From Brasilonema sennae CENA114 (GTDB taxonomy: Bacteria > Cyanobacteriota > Cyanobacteriia > Cyanobacteriales > Nostocaceae): a DNA stretch of 64,000 bases. Every line of letters begins with the position of its first letter. Positions within the stretch are counted from its first letter, which is position 1. The stretch lies in NCBI RefSeq assembly GCF_006968745.1, contig NZ_CP030118.1, positions 2,368,654-2,432,653 on the forward strand, in the 5' to 3' direction. Below the pieces are notes generated by a model, which saw only the letters and a program-made list of their open reading frames with translations, was not told the origin of the DNA and searched no databases. The position numbers were made by a program, and so were the translations under genes. Positions 54,562 to 63,699 of the stretch are shown here, one piece after another.

Positions 54562-57354
54562 CTAGCGATTATCATGCAAAGATTTTAAACTTTTACGGAT
54601 ACTGATTGTGTGGGGATGATTTTCCTCTAAACTGTGTTCAGCAATTTCCAATGCTTTGAGAAGAAGTGGTTCCGCTTCAGTGAACCGTCCTTGGGATTCG
54701 TAGAGTAGAGCCAAATTATTGTAACTAGTGGCGACATCGGGATGCTCTTCTCCTAAGAGACGTTGCTGCAGTTCCAAAGCTTTTTTGTACAACGGTTCCG
54801 CTTCAGTGTACCGTCCTTGGGATTCGTAGAGTAGAGCCAAATTATTGTAACTAGTGGCGACATCGGGATGCTCTTCTCCTAAGAGACGTTGCTGCAGTTC
54901 CAAAGCTTTTTTGTACAACGGTTCCGCTTCAGTGTACCGTCCTTGGGATTCGTAGAGTAGAGCCAAATTATTGTAACTAGTGGCGACATCGGGATGCTCT
55001 TCTCCTAAGAGACGTTGCTGCAGTTCCAAAGCTTTTTTGTACAACGGTTCCGCTTCAGTGTACCGTCCTTGGGATTCGTAGAGTAGAGCCAAATTATTGT
55101 AACTAGTGGCGACATCGGGATGCTCTTCTCCTAAGAGACGTTGCTGCAGTTCCAAAGCTTTTTTGTACAACGGTTCCGCTTCAGTGTACCGTCCTTGGGA
55201 TTCGTAGAGTAGAGCCAAATTATTGTAACTAGTGGCGACATCGGGATGCTCTTCTCCTAAGAGACGTTGCTGCAGTTCCAAAGCTTTTTTGTACAACGGT
55301 TCCGCTTCAGTGTACCGTCCTTGGGATTCGTAGAGTAGAGCCAAATTATTGTAACTAGTGGCGACATCGGGATGCTCTTCTCCTAAGAGACGTTGCTGCA
55401 GTTCCAAAGCTTTTTTGCACAACGGTTCCGCTTCAGTGTACCGTCCTTGGGATTCGTAGAGTAGAGCCAAATCGTTGTAACTAGTGGCGACAGAGGGATG
55501 CTCTTCTCCTAAGAGACGTTGCCTGAGTTCCAAAGCTTTTTTGATCAACGGTTCTGCTTCAGTGTACCGTCCTTGGGATTCGTAGAGTCCTGCCAAATTG
55601 TTGTAACTAGTGGCGACATCCGGATGCTCTTCTCCTAACAGACGTTGGAACAGTTCCGAAGCTTTTTTGTACAACGGTTCCGCTTCAGAGTACCGTCCTT
55701 GGGATTTGTAGAGATAAGCCAAATTGTTGTAACTACTGGCGACATCGGGATGCTCATCTCCCAACAGGCGTTGCCTGAGTTCCAATGCTTTTTTGTAGAA
55801 TGGTTCCGCTTCAGTGTACCGCCCTTGGGATTTGTAGAGTGATGCCAAATTGTTGTAACTAGTGGCGACAGAGGGATGCTCATCTCCCAACAGGCGTTGC
55901 CTGAGTTCCAATGCTTTTTTGTACAACGGTTCTGCTTCAGTGTACCGTCCTTGGGATTTGTAGAGTGATGCCAAATTGTTGTAACTAGTGGCGACATCCG
56001 GATGCTCTTCTCCCAAACGGGATTGGACGACTGATACACATTGCTCTAACCACGGTTTCGCCAACGCATACAAACCCTGTCCTGAATAAAATCTACCCAA
56101 GCCAGTAAAAACCCAAGGTAAATTTTCATCACTGACTGCATCAATCAGATTTTGTGCGACTTCTGCTAAGTGTGGAATAGCAGGAGTTAAAGCAGTGATT
56201 TCGTTCAGATTAGGTGTTTGAGGAATTTCTTTCGCCACTTCTACCATTGCTTGGCAAAAACTAGACTTATGCTCGTCGCCTGAAGCTAAGTTCTTTTGCT
56301 TGTCTCTCAGAAACTCTCGAATCAACTGATGTAACACATAAGTATCTTCGCCCGTAAGCAAGTGCAAGTTTTCTAATTCTACTCTTGCATCTTCCAGTTC
56401 TTCTGCATCAAGATCCGCAGCCGCACGTTCCACCAGTAACCAAGGAATCCCAGCTAAAGCAAACAAACTTAGTAAACAGCCTAATTGTTGAGCAGACTCA
56501 CTTAATTCGGACCAACTCAATTCAAAAGCAGCCGCTACTCCACGTTTGATATCTAGAGTCCAAGTGGGATCATTTTCTTTTACTTCTAAAGAAGGATGCC
56601 TTAGCCCTTTTTCCTCTAAGCGTCGCAGCATTTCTGTCAAGGATATTTTACGTTTTTTTACATACCGCCCGACTAATTGCAACGCCAGAGGTAAGTAGCC
56701 TAAACGCTGAACGAGTTCTTTTGCTTTTATGGATTCTTGGGTGACCTTTTGTTCCCCAACCAATTGAGTCAATAATAAGAGTGCATCATCCTCTTGCAAA
56801 ACTTCCAAAAACAAAGAACCTGCTAAATCTAACTTGAGTCGTGTTGTTATCAGTACTTTAAACTGGGATGGTTGTGGTGGTAGTAATGGTTTTATCAGAC
56901 TGTAATCTTTAACATCATCCACAACCACAAGCGTGTCTCCCTTGTGCTGCCAATGTTGCCAACACCAGCGTACTCGTTCTGGTAACTCCAAATCTTCTGG
57001 CGGCTGCAAGCCCAAATCTGTTCGAGCAAATTGTATTATCTGTAAACCAATATCTTCTTCTCTTGCGCGTAGCCAGCAAATACCACCAGGATAAGTGTGC
57101 AACTGTAAATGTAGCAGTGAATGCTGGATTGCTAATTCTGTTTTACCAACTCCCCCCATACCTTCAACAGCTGCAATGACGACTTCATTATTGCGTTGTA
57201 ACTGTTGGTGGAGGCGTTCTAATTCACGCGATCGTCCGATAAACTTATCTGTATTACTGGGGGGAATATTTTGGGGTATCTTTCGTGCTTGAAATTCCCT
57301 CTGCCCCTCTGAACTTGCACCGGAGTTTAGAGGGGCTGGTGAGGGTTTGCGGTT
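54562..57354 (-). CDS. NB-ARC STAND ATPase with C-terminal TPR array (second frame of a SEFIR-STAND gene)
   Basis: The open frame begins after TAA at 57,357-57,355 and has no ATG before 57,159, where the Walker A motif GMGGVGKTELA is already passing. Upstream in-frame sequence codes NIPPSNTDKFIGRSRELERL, the standard lead to NB-ARC, so translation must enter earlier, most simply by a -1 shift from the SEFIR frame. Visible: Walker B LVVVDDVKD, ITTRLKLDLAG, LGYLPLALQLVGRY, a winged-helix part, then at least eleven 42-residue kinesin-light-chain-type TPRs. Five or six successive 126-bp units (from about 54,796) are almost identical in DNA. STAND proteins with such layouts sense phage or stress signals. 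Confidence 0.8.
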   Translation of the reverse strand, partial: NRKPSPAPLNSGASSEGQREFQARKIPQNIPPSNTDKFIGRSRELERLHQQLQRNNEVVIAAVEGMGGVGKTELAIQHSLLHLQLHTYPGGICWLRAREEDIGLQIIQFARTDLGLQPPEDLELPERVRWCWQHWQHKGDTLVVVDDVKDYSLIKPLLPPQPSQFKVLITTRLKLDLAGSLFLEVLQEDDALLLLTQLVGEQKVTQESIKAKELVQRLGYLPLALQLVGRYVKKRKISLTEMLRRLEEKGLRHPSLEVKENDPTWTLDIKRGVAAAFELSWSELSESAQQLGCLLSLFALAGIPWLLVERAAADLDAEELEDARVELENLHLLTGEDTYVLHQLIREFLRDKQKNLASGDEHKSSFCQAMVEVAKEIPQTPNLNEITALTPAIPHLAEVAQNLIDAVSDENLPWVFTGLGRFYSGQGLYALAKPWLEQCVSVVQSRLGEEHPDVATSYNNLASLYKSQGRYTEAEPLYKKALELRQRLLGDEHPSVATSYNNLASLYKSQGRYTEAEPFYKKALELRQRLLGDEHPDVASSYNNLAYLYKSQGRYSEAEPLYKKASELFQRLLGEEHPDVATSYNNLAGLYESQGRYTEAEPLIKKALELRQRLLGEEHPSVATSYNDLALLYESQGRYTEAEPLCKKALELQQRLLGEEHPDVATSYNNLALLYESQGRYTEAEPLYKKALELQQRLLGEEHPDVATSYNNLALLYESQGRYTEAEPLYKKALELQQRLLGEEHPDVATSYNNLALLYESQGRYTEAEPLYKKALELQQRLLGEEHPDVATSYNNLALLYESQGRYTEAEPLYKKALELQQRLLGEEHPDVATSYNNLALLYESQGRYTEAEPLYKKALELQQRLLGEEHPDVATSYNNLALLYESQGRFTEAEPLLLKALEIAEHSLEENHPHTISIRKSLKSLHDNR
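54670..56055. repeat. 126-bp tandem repeats coding TPR units
   Basis: Units start at 54,670 and every 126 bp up to 55,930 (eleven units). Those at 54,796, 54,922, 55,048, 55,174 and 55,300 are identical or differ by one base; those from 55,426 on diverge progressively. The array has recently expanded at its C-terminal-coding end. Confidence 0.9.
57303..57348 (-). promoter_or_regulatory. Candidate programmed -1 ribosomal frameshift signal
   Basis: In the SEFIR frame the codons are gcA-AAC-CCT, which give the slippery heptamer A AAC CCT (57,348-57,342; X XXY YYZ). A 5-nt spacer follows (57,341-57,337), then the perfect 8-bp stem GCCCCTCT (57,336-57,329) / AGAGGGGC (57,310-57,303) with an 18-nt loop that contains most of the zero-frame TAA. 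Slipping -1 here enters the NB-ARC frame. Confidence 0.55.
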
Positions 57355-57896
57355 TTATGGCGTTCACGAAGTGGTAACTCTCGCCGTTTGCCAAGTTCTG
57401 TTATTGGAGTACTATGTTGCTTTGTAAGAAGGCGGTAAAGTTCTAAATACCCTTCCTCTCCTTCCTTTGTGACGTCGATAAGATAATGCCTGTAAGAACG
57501 AAGTGTTATAGGGATATGCTTTGCGTCTTGCGAAGAAAACACAACAGGGATAAACTTGGTATTCCTTCTTTGAGCATCATAAAGTTGTTGGGTGATAATA
57601 GCTCCTTCCCATGTCACACCTAAACCTTTACCAGGTTCTTCCTTACCCCGAAATCGTCGATTGTATGTCTCAGTGCAAACTACAAGCACAAAATCAGCCC
57701 ATTCCACCTGATTCTCCATCCAGCGTTGCCAACCTTCAGGTGGAAATTGTACATACTCGTCAATCTGACTATCAACCCCCTCATCGCGTAGACGATCCGA
57801 TAATGTCAGTATGCGATCGTTATGTTCATCTGACTCCCTGCTATAGCTAATGAAAACTTTTGGCTGCGAATTGTCAGAGGGTTTGCGACCAAACAT
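57327..57896 (-). CDS. SEFIR-domain protein (first frame of a SEFIR-STAND gene)
   Basis: 189 residues from ATG 57,896 (MFGRKPSDNSQPKVF); an ATG at 57,977 would add 27 unlikely residues. The SEFIR domain spans about 14-155: KVFISYSRESDEHNDRILTL, PEGWQRWMENQVEWADFVLV is its helix-strand core, VCTETYNRRFRG, and WEGAIITQQLYD. SEFIR domains act like TIR domains as signal or effector modules. The zero frame ends at TAA 57,329-57,327, overlapping the NB-ARC frame by about 25 bases; with a -1 shift the product is about 1,111 residues: SEFIR, NB-ARC, TPR. Confidence 0.85.
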   Translation of the reverse strand: MFGRKPSDNSQPKVFISYSRESDEHNDRILTLSDRLRDEGVDSQIDEYVQFPPEGWQRWMENQVEWADFVLVVCTETYNRRFRGKEEPGKGLGVTWEGAIITQQLYDAQRRNTKFIPVVFSSQDAKHIPITLRSYRHYLIDVTKEGEEGYLELYRLLTKQHSTPITELGKRRELPLRERHKTANPHQPL

Positions 57897-57951
57897 ACTA
57901 GCTTTCCTTAGTAGTGGTATTACTATGATGCACAGACATACTAGTTCTTCA

Positions 57952-58315
57952 TCAGGAATAGCATATATTCCAGACATTTATCCACGAAAGGCTTTTGAGT
58001 AGAATGCCTTCTGTATAGATTTTGTCCGAATATATACAGTAAGAGTTACCACTCCCCCACAACACGAGTAAACAATACTGGCTCAGAAAACTTTCCATAA
58101 CCAGATTATCTTGTCCATCCCCCACATCCAAACCCAGCCGCCAGATATCACTCGTCGCCAAATCATCCCAATATTGGGGGTTAGCATTATAGCGATCGCG
58201 AGCTTGCAAAAGCCATGACTTCGGAAGAATACCATCAGTATCATCCGTCGGGAACTGCGCTTCTACACGAGAATGGGATGCTCCCAGGAATTTAAATATT
58301 TGGAATGCTCCCTAT
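57952..58315 (-). pseudogene. Unidentified coding remnant upstream of the SEFIR gene
   Basis: An open frame from about 58,315 without a good start codon: GAFQIFKFLGASHSR, VEAQFPTDDTDGILPKSW, LLQARDRYNANPQYWDDL, ATSDIWRLGLDVGDGQDN. It looks protein-like (many W, D, R) up to about 58,090, then becomes Cys/Ile-rich and random, suggesting a truncated or frameshifted gene. I recognise no family. It may be an old partner of the SEFIR system. Confidence 0.35.
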
Positions 58316-58620
58316 ATACACTTGCTTTTACCGATGTCATGTATAGAATAGTTATGACAAATAATGAATTGCTGACAACGCCATAAATATGAAATCTCTT
58401 AAAAAAGAATAAAGAAATAATATGTTGTGCTAAGGTTGGACACAACAAAACCAATTCAAAATTCAAAATTCAAAATTCAAAATGAATAAAGCCAGACGTA
58501 ACAGGGGTTTTGAAGTGTGTATCTATCGCATTATTTTTTTATTGGTAAACTTTTCAAACAGTTATCAGTGAACAGTTTTTACTGTTTACTGATAACTGAT
58601 AACTCGTAACTTATAAAGAA
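58316..58620. other. Intergenic region with heptamer repeats
   Basis: AATTCAAAATTCAAAATTC-type repeats at about 58,455-58,482 and CAGTTATCAGTGAACAG-type repeats at about 58,558-58,606. No convincing gene. Confidence 0.5.
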
Positions 58621-58660
58621 TAAAATTGTTCAGCTATCAATCAATAGCTGAACAATTTTA
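58621..58660. terminator. 17-bp perfect inverted repeat before kdpA
   Basis: TAAAATTGTTCAGCTAT (58,621-58,637) and its exact complement (58,644-58,660) with a 6-base loop, ending 47 bases before the kdpA start. The A/T tails on both sides make it able to end transcription from either direction; it could also be an operator or leader structure of the kdp operon. Confidence 0.6.
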
Positions 58661-58707
58661 AAATGCAAAGAATTTAACAATATCCATCTACAATTTTGGC
58701 TAGGTAA

Positions 58708-60420
58708 ATGGGACAAGGATTTTTTCAAATTGGGGTAACGTTGTGTATTGTTGTAATAGTAATCACTCCACTATTAGGCAGATACATGGCGCGTGTGTTT
58801 TTGGGACAAAAAACGCTGCTGGACTCAATAATGAAACCTGTAGAGGGAATGATTTATAAATTGGCAGATACATCAACCGAAGATGACATGAGGGGTTGGC
58901 AGTATGCCAGAGCACTACTTTGCAGCAACATGCTCATGGGTGTTATGGTGTTTGTGCTCATATGTCTTCAGAAAATCTTACCTTGGAATCCTCAGGGATT
59001 AGCTGCTCCTAAATGGGACATCACGCTGCACACGACCATTTCATTTTTGACAAACACCGATCAGCAACACTACTCTGGTGAAACAACCTTAAGTTATTTT
59101 AGCCAAACAGCAGCTTTAACTTTTTTGATGTTTACTTCAGCCGCAACTGGGTTAGCTGTTGGAATTGCGTTCATCAGAGGTTTGACAGGTAAACGACTGG
59201 GAAATTTCTATGTTGATCTGACTCGTTCCATAACGCGCATATTGCTGCCAATTTCGATTGTAGGTGCGATCGCACTACTAGCCCTAGGCGTACCACAAAC
59301 CTTAGATGGATCTTTGAAATTGACAACATTGGAAGGAGCAACGCAGTATATAGCCAGAGGTCCTGTTGCTTCTTTTGAAATCATCAAACAATTGGGAGAG
59401 AATGGTGGTGGTTTTTTTAATGCCAATTCTGCTCATCCGTATGAAAATCCTAGCAGTATTTCTAACCTCATAGAAATCATTGCCATGATTTGCATACCAG
59501 CGGCGTTGATCCACACCTATGGCATTTTTGCCAATAACGCCAAGCAAGCAAGGCTACTTTATTGGATGGTATTTGCCATCTATGGAGTTTTGATTGGTGT
59601 CACAGCGATTGGTGAGTATCAAGGAAATCCGATTATTGATAATGCCTTGGGATTAGAATTGCCTAATTTAGAGGGGAAGGAAGTCAGGTTTGGCTGGGCA
59701 CAAACGGCGTTGTGGGCAATAACGACAACTGGAACTATGACTGGTTCTGTAAACGGGATGCATGATTCCTTGATGCCTCAAGGACTTTTTTCTACCTTAT
59801 TGAATATGTTTTTACAGATAGTTTGGGGCGGACAAGGAACTGGAACCGCTTACTTATTTATTTATTCAATTCTCAGCGTATTTCTCACAGGACTGATGGT
59901 GGGACGGACTCCAGAGTTTTTAGGACGCAAAATTGAAAAAAAAGAAATTGTCCTTGCCAGTGTTGTGCTGCTGGTTCATCCAATTGCTGTATTGCTCCCC
60001 AGTGCCATTAGCTTAGCTTTTCCAAATACCTTAGCATTTTTCATTCCACCGCCGGGATATACGAAATCCCCAGAATTTCACAACATCTCCCGAGTGATTT
60101 ACGAATACGCTTCAGCTAGTGCTAACAATGGTTCTGGCTTGCAGGGATTGGGAAATAGCACTTTGTGGTGGAATTTAAGTACTTGTTTTAGCCTTCTGAT
60201 GGGAAGATACATACCAATTATTGCCATTTTGCTTTTAGCACAGAGCATGGCAGGCAAACTACCAGTACCCGAAACTCCAGGCACCCTCAGAACTGACTCT
60301 ACATTATTTACTGCCATTACAGCTGGAATCATTTTGATTTTAGGTCTGTTGACATTCTTCCCCGTTTTAGCTTTAGGGCCGATCGCCGAAGGTATTAAAC
60401 TTGCCAGCCCCATAAAATAA
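58708..60420 (+). CDS. kdpA: Potassium-transporting ATPase subunit KdpA
   Basis: 570 residues, about ten membrane helices. Selectivity-filter-like regions: [53 protein letters not shown] and [11 protein letters not shown], the four glycine-containing P-loops of the SKT-type K+ pore. It forms the K+ channel of the high-affinity KdpFABC pump. The gene begins the kdp operon; kdpB is separated by an unusually long, repeat-filled 634 bases. Confidence 0.94.
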   Translation: MGQGFFQIGVTLCIVVIVITPLLGRYMARVFLGQKTLLDSIMKPVEGMIYKLADTSTEDDMRGWQYARALLCSNMLMGVMVFVLICLQKILPWNPQGLAAPKWDITLHTTISFLTNTDQQHYSGETTLSYFSQTAALTFLMFTSAATGLAVGIAFIRGLTGKRLGNFYVDLTRSITRILLPISIVGAIALLALGVPQTLDGSLKLTTLEGATQYIARGPVASFEIIKQLGENGGGFFNANSAHPYENPSSISNLIEIIAMICIPAALIHTYGIFANNAKQARLLYWMVFAIYGVLIGVTAIGEYQGNPIIDNALGLELPNLEGKEVRFGWAQTALWAITTTGTMTGSVNGMHDSLMPQGLFSTLLNMFLQIVWGGQGTGTAYLFIYSILSVFLTGLMVGRTPEFLGRKIEKKEIVLASVVLLVHPIAVLLPSAISLAFPNTLAFFIPPPGYTKSPEFHNISRVIYEYASASANNGSGLQGLGNSTLWWNLSTCFSLLMGRYIPIIAILLLAQSMAGKLPVPETPGTLRTDSTLFTAITAGIILILGLLTFFPVLALGPIAEGIKLASPIK

Positions 60421-61054
60421 TCTTTTACAGCGGTTTTTATATGAATAGACCACAAATCGTAGGGGAGCCAGTGCGTTGGACGGGTTTCCCGGCTTGAAGC
60501 ATCTGGCGTTGGGCATTGCTCATAAAAGCTTATGTGATAGACATTTGAGATATTGGTTCGCAGTCCGTTGCGGGGGTTCCCCCCGTTGTTCGCGCAGCGT
60601 CTCCGGAGGAGATAGGAACTGCGTTCGCGTAGCGTCTCCGCAGGAGATACCCGGAGGGTGAGCAATGCCCACCTTACAGAAAACCGCTGTAAAGTGCGTA
60701 TCCGTAAGGACATATTTAGGACTTATACTAAGTTGCGTTCAAAGAAATAATTTCAGAAACCAACCACAAAGACGAGCCAGCGCGAATGACGGCTCTCCAA
60801 CGCCAGATACCTGGCTGTCGGGAAACCCTCCCGCAGTACTGGCTCCTCCGTAGGCGTCTGGCGTCCCAAAGAGCGCTAAGGAAGAAAAAAGAAGATTACC
60901 TGTATGAATGCAACTTGGTATTACGCACGAGTTACGAAAAAACAAGATTGTGAGATTGCTTCCTTACGTCGCAATGACACAACTACGTTTACCTTGCATA
61001 AGTCCTGATATTTTGAACTTTGAATTTTGAACTTTGAATTTTTAATTCCCTCTC
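60421..61054. repeat. Repeat-filled gap inside the kdp operon
   Basis: GGGCATTGCTCA (60,511-60,522) with its complement (60,659-60,670) forms a MITE-like pair holding REP units (60,585-60,658) of the type found in the GTPase gene. GTCGGGAAACCC near 60,817 belongs to the family at 278 and 36,726. A MITE copy lies at 60,919-61,007 (inverted copy of 46,947-47,037), and TTTGAACTTTGAATT repeats at about 61,013-61,042. No coding sequence. Confidence 0.75.
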
Positions 61055-63151
61055 ATGGACACCACAAATCCTTCTTATTCTCCTCGCAAAAGCGATCGCC
61101 GCCAAGCAGGTAAACAATCGCGAGTCAGCACCACAGGACTTTACCTCAGAGCGATCAAAGATGCTTTTGTCAAGCTCAATCCTAAATACGCGATTAAAAA
61201 CCCCGTGATGTTCTTGGTTTGGGTTGGTACAATTATCACTTTAGTAGCTACTATCAACCCTTATTTGTTTGGTCCAGTTCGAGGCAAGAATCTACAACTT
61301 TTCAACGGATTGATTACAGGAATTTTGTTCTTCACCGTTTTATTTGCCAACTTTGCGGAAGCTGTCGCAGAGGGACGCGGTAAAGCGCAAGCTGATGCTT
61401 TAAGGACAACCAAGTCAGAAACCATTGCCAAAAAACTTCTCTCTGATGGTTCAGTTAGTGAAGTTTCTTCCACCAGCTTGCGGATAGGCGATACAGTGTA
61501 TGTGGCTGCTGGTGATGTGATCCCCGCTGATGGGGAAGTGATTATGGGTGTCGCTAGTGTGGATGAGTCTGCAATTACTGGGGAATCTGCACCAGTCCTG
61601 AAGGAAACAGGTTCAGATGTGGCGAGTTCTGTAACTGGCGGTACGCGAATTCTCTCTGATGAACTTATTATCCGTATCACTGTAGATCCAGGCAAGGGGT
61701 TTATCGACCGCATGATTGCTTTGGTGGAAGGGGCAGAACGCACAAAAACACCGAATGAGATTGCTTTGACGGTGTTACTAGCGGTTCTCACCTTGGTGTT
61801 TCTTTTTGTTGTGGTGACTTTGCCTGCGATCGCCAGCTATGTTGGAAGTCCAATTAGTGTGGTAGTATTAGTTGCCTTGTTAGTTGCTTTAATTCCCACA
61901 ACAATTGGGGGATTACTGAGTGCGATCGGCATTGCTGGTATGGATCGAGTTGCCCAGTTTAACGTTATTGCCACATCAGGACGAGCAGTAGAAGCCTGCG
62001 GTGATGTCAATACTTTGGTGCTTGATAAAACAGGTACAATCACTCTTGGTAATCGTTTGGCAGAAGGGTTTATCCCCATCAACAGGTATTCCATAGAGCA
62101 AGTTGCCAATGTTGCTTTAGCAGCAAGTATTTTTGACAATACACCAGAAGGGAAATCAATTGTTCGACTGGCAGAAAAATTAGGGGCTACCATTGATTTT
62201 GACCGTAACAGGGCTGAAGCTATAGAGTTTTCAGCAAAAACTCGTATGAGTGGCACAAACTTACCCAATGGTAGCCAAGTGCGTAAGGGTGCAGTGTCGG
62301 CAATTAAGGGATTTGTCCGTTCTCGCAATCAACAAGATACGCCGACGCCGGTACTCGATGCAGCATATGAAAAAATTTCAAAACTGGGAGGAACACCCTT
62401 AGCAGTAGCCCTTGATAGTGAAATTTACGGCGTTATTTATCTTAAGGATATTATCAAACCAGGTATCCGTGAACGTTTTGAGCAGTTGCGGCGAATGGGA
62501 GTGCGTACCGTCATGCTGACTGGAGACAACCGCATAACTGCGTCTGTGATTGCGGGGGAAGCTGGAGTTGATGACTTTATTGCCGAAGCCACCCCAGAAG
62601 ATAAAATCTCTGTGATTAAGCGCGAACAAGCGGCGGGCAAACTGGTGGCGATGACGGGTGACGGTACTAACGATGCACCCGCACTAGCGCAAGCAAATGT
62701 CGGAGTAGCAATGAATACTGGTACCCAGGCAGCAAAAGAAGCAGCCAATATGGTGGATTTGGACTCTGATCCCACAAAGCTGATTGATATTGTTGCTATT
62801 GGAAAACAACTGCTGATTACTCGCGGTGCTTTGACGACGTTTTCTATTGCCAATGATATTGCCAAGTATTTTGCAATTATCCCAGTGTTGTTTACCTCAG
62901 CTAATTTGGGAAGTTTAAATATCATGAAGTTAACGAGTACCAATTCTGCTGTACTGTCGGCTTTGATTTACAATGCTTTGATTATTCCAGCTTTGATTCC
63001 TTTGGCACTAACAGGTGTAAAATTTCAACCTTTGACGGCTAATCAGCTTTTGCAACGAAATATTTTTATGTATGGTTTGGGAGGTGTGATTGCGCCGTTT
63101 ATCGCAATTAAGTTGATTGATTTGTTGATTACTCTGGCGGGATTGGCTTAG
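61055..63151 (+). CDS. kdpB: Potassium-transporting ATPase ATP-binding subunit KdpB
   Basis: 698 residues, full-length P1A-type ATPase. Actuator motif [14 protein letters not shown], phosphorylation motif [20 protein letters not shown], and [22 protein letters not shown]4 region [20 protein letters not shown] carries the conserved PTTIGGLL loop. It hydrolyses ATP to drive K+ uptake through KdpA. Downstream are the kdpF/G-like gene and kdpC, in the same direction. Confidence 0.95.
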   Translation: MDTTNPSYSPRKSDRRQAGKQSRVSTTGLYLRAIKDAFVKLNPKYAIKNPVMFLVWVGTIITLVATINPYLFGPVRGKNLQLFNGLITGILFFTVLFANFAEAVAEGRGKAQADALRTTKSETIAKKLLSDGSVSEVSSTSLRIGDTVYVAAGDVIPADGEVIMGVASVDESAITGESAPVLKETGSDVASSVTGGTRILSDELIIRITVDPGKGFIDRMIALVEGAERTKTPNEIALTVLLAVLTLVFLFVVVTLPAIASYVGSPISVVVLVALLVALIPTTIGGLLSAIGIAGMDRVAQFNVIATSGRAVEACGDVNTLVLDKTGTITLGNRLAEGFIPINRYSIEQVANVALAASIFDNTPEGKSIVRLAEKLGATIDFDRNRAEAIEFSAKTRMSGTNLPNGSQVRKGAVSAIKGFVRSRNQQDTPTPVLDAAYEKISKLGGTPLAVALDSEIYGVIYLKDIIKPGIRERFEQLRRMGVRTVMLTGDNRITASVIAGEAGVDDFIAEATPEDKISVIKREQAAGKLVAMTGDGTNDAPALAQANVGVAMNTGTQAAKEAANMVDLDSDPTKLIDIVAIGKQLLITRGALTTFSIANDIAKYFAIIPVLFTSANLGSLNIMKLTSTNSAVLSALIYNALIIPALIPLALTGVKFQPLTANQLLQRNIFMYGLGGVIAPFIAIKLIDLLITLAGLA

Positions 63152-63253
63152 AAAATAAGTTGCACCAAGCGCAGACAAATCAGAGGAAAATACTCAAACC
63201 AAATCATCTATCCAGTAAGTTTTTCTTAAGGAAAGTGGCTGAGGCGATTTCTT

Positions 63254-63502
63254 TTGTCTGGTTGCGATACGCGTAGCGTCAAGCCTTTGGCTTATCGCTC
63301 TTTAGGAGCATCGCGCTCTCAAAAGTTGCCTCTCGCTATTTTTGTCGCGCTGTGCCTCAATTTGCTGATTGCCCCTATAGTGTATGCTGCTGACAGCACT
63401 TTGGAACGCTTTTCTGGTTGGGCAATTGGTGTTTTGGGATTAGTAACACTAGCAATTATCATTTATTTGTCTATTGTCGTTTTTCAGCCAGAACGCTTTT
63501 AA
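63254..63502 (+). CDS. kdpF: KdpF/KdpG-like small membrane subunit
   Basis: Open frame of 82 residues without any ATG; the first possible start is TTG 63,254. Residues 24-44 are a hydrophobic, signal-like helix, and the end WAIGVLGLVTLAIIIYLSIVVFQPERF, quoted in part as VTLAIIIYLSIVVFQPERF, matches KdpF, a single helix that stabilises the Kdp complex. The position between kdpB and kdpC corresponds to kdpG of Anabaena. The first about 16 codons (CDTRSVKPLAYR) are made of a REP repeat also present at 15,549-15,585, so the native start may have been displaced; TTG 63,326 is another candidate. Confidence 0.7.
   Translation: MSGCDTRSVKPLAYRSLGASRSQKLPLAIFVALCLNLLIAPIVYAADSTLERFSGWAIGVLGLVTLAIIIYLSIVVFQPERF
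63263..63299. repeat. REP unit at the start of the kdpF/G-like gene
   Basis: GCGATACGCGTAGCGTC and AAGCCTTTGGCTTATCGC, palindromic; the reverse complement, with two changes, is at about 15,549-15,585. Confidence 0.75.
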
Positions 63503-63510
63503 TTAGGTAA

Positions 63511-63648
63511 TATAGGATTCTTCTTTGATTTTTGCGAAACTAGGTACACTTTTATCAGTTACCAGTTACCAGTTACCAGTTACCAGTGATCAATTGTTCC
63601 CTGTTCCCTAGCTCAACTAGTAAATTCATAAACAAAACCGGATTCCTA
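63511..63648. repeat. MITE-like element, copy B, between kdpF/G and kdpC
   Basis: Starts TATAGGATTC, shares GATTTTTG, ACTAGGTACACTTTTAT and the right end AAAACCGGATTCCTA with 40,401-40,513. The middle holds four CAGTTAC heptamers and CTGTTCCCT. Another repeat inside the kdp operon. Confidence 0.65.
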
Positions 63649-63699
63649 GACAATTTTGTTACTCATAACAGTAAATTTTCGAGGGCGTTGTAGTTTGAT

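Noticed and set aside
54670..56055. Regular 126-bp repeats as a possible CRISPR array
   Set aside because: Units are contiguous without unique spacers and code for TPR helices in frame.
60099..60713. 204-codon minus-strand ORF across the kdpA end
   Set aside because: Antisense to kdpA and its repeat-filled gap; low-quality sequence.
63556..63605. Tandem CAGTTAC heptamers as a possible CRISPR or regulatory array
   Set aside because: Short tandemly repeated heptamers of a kind found after several genes here (for example 5971, 43,441, 52,150, 58,560); no spacers.
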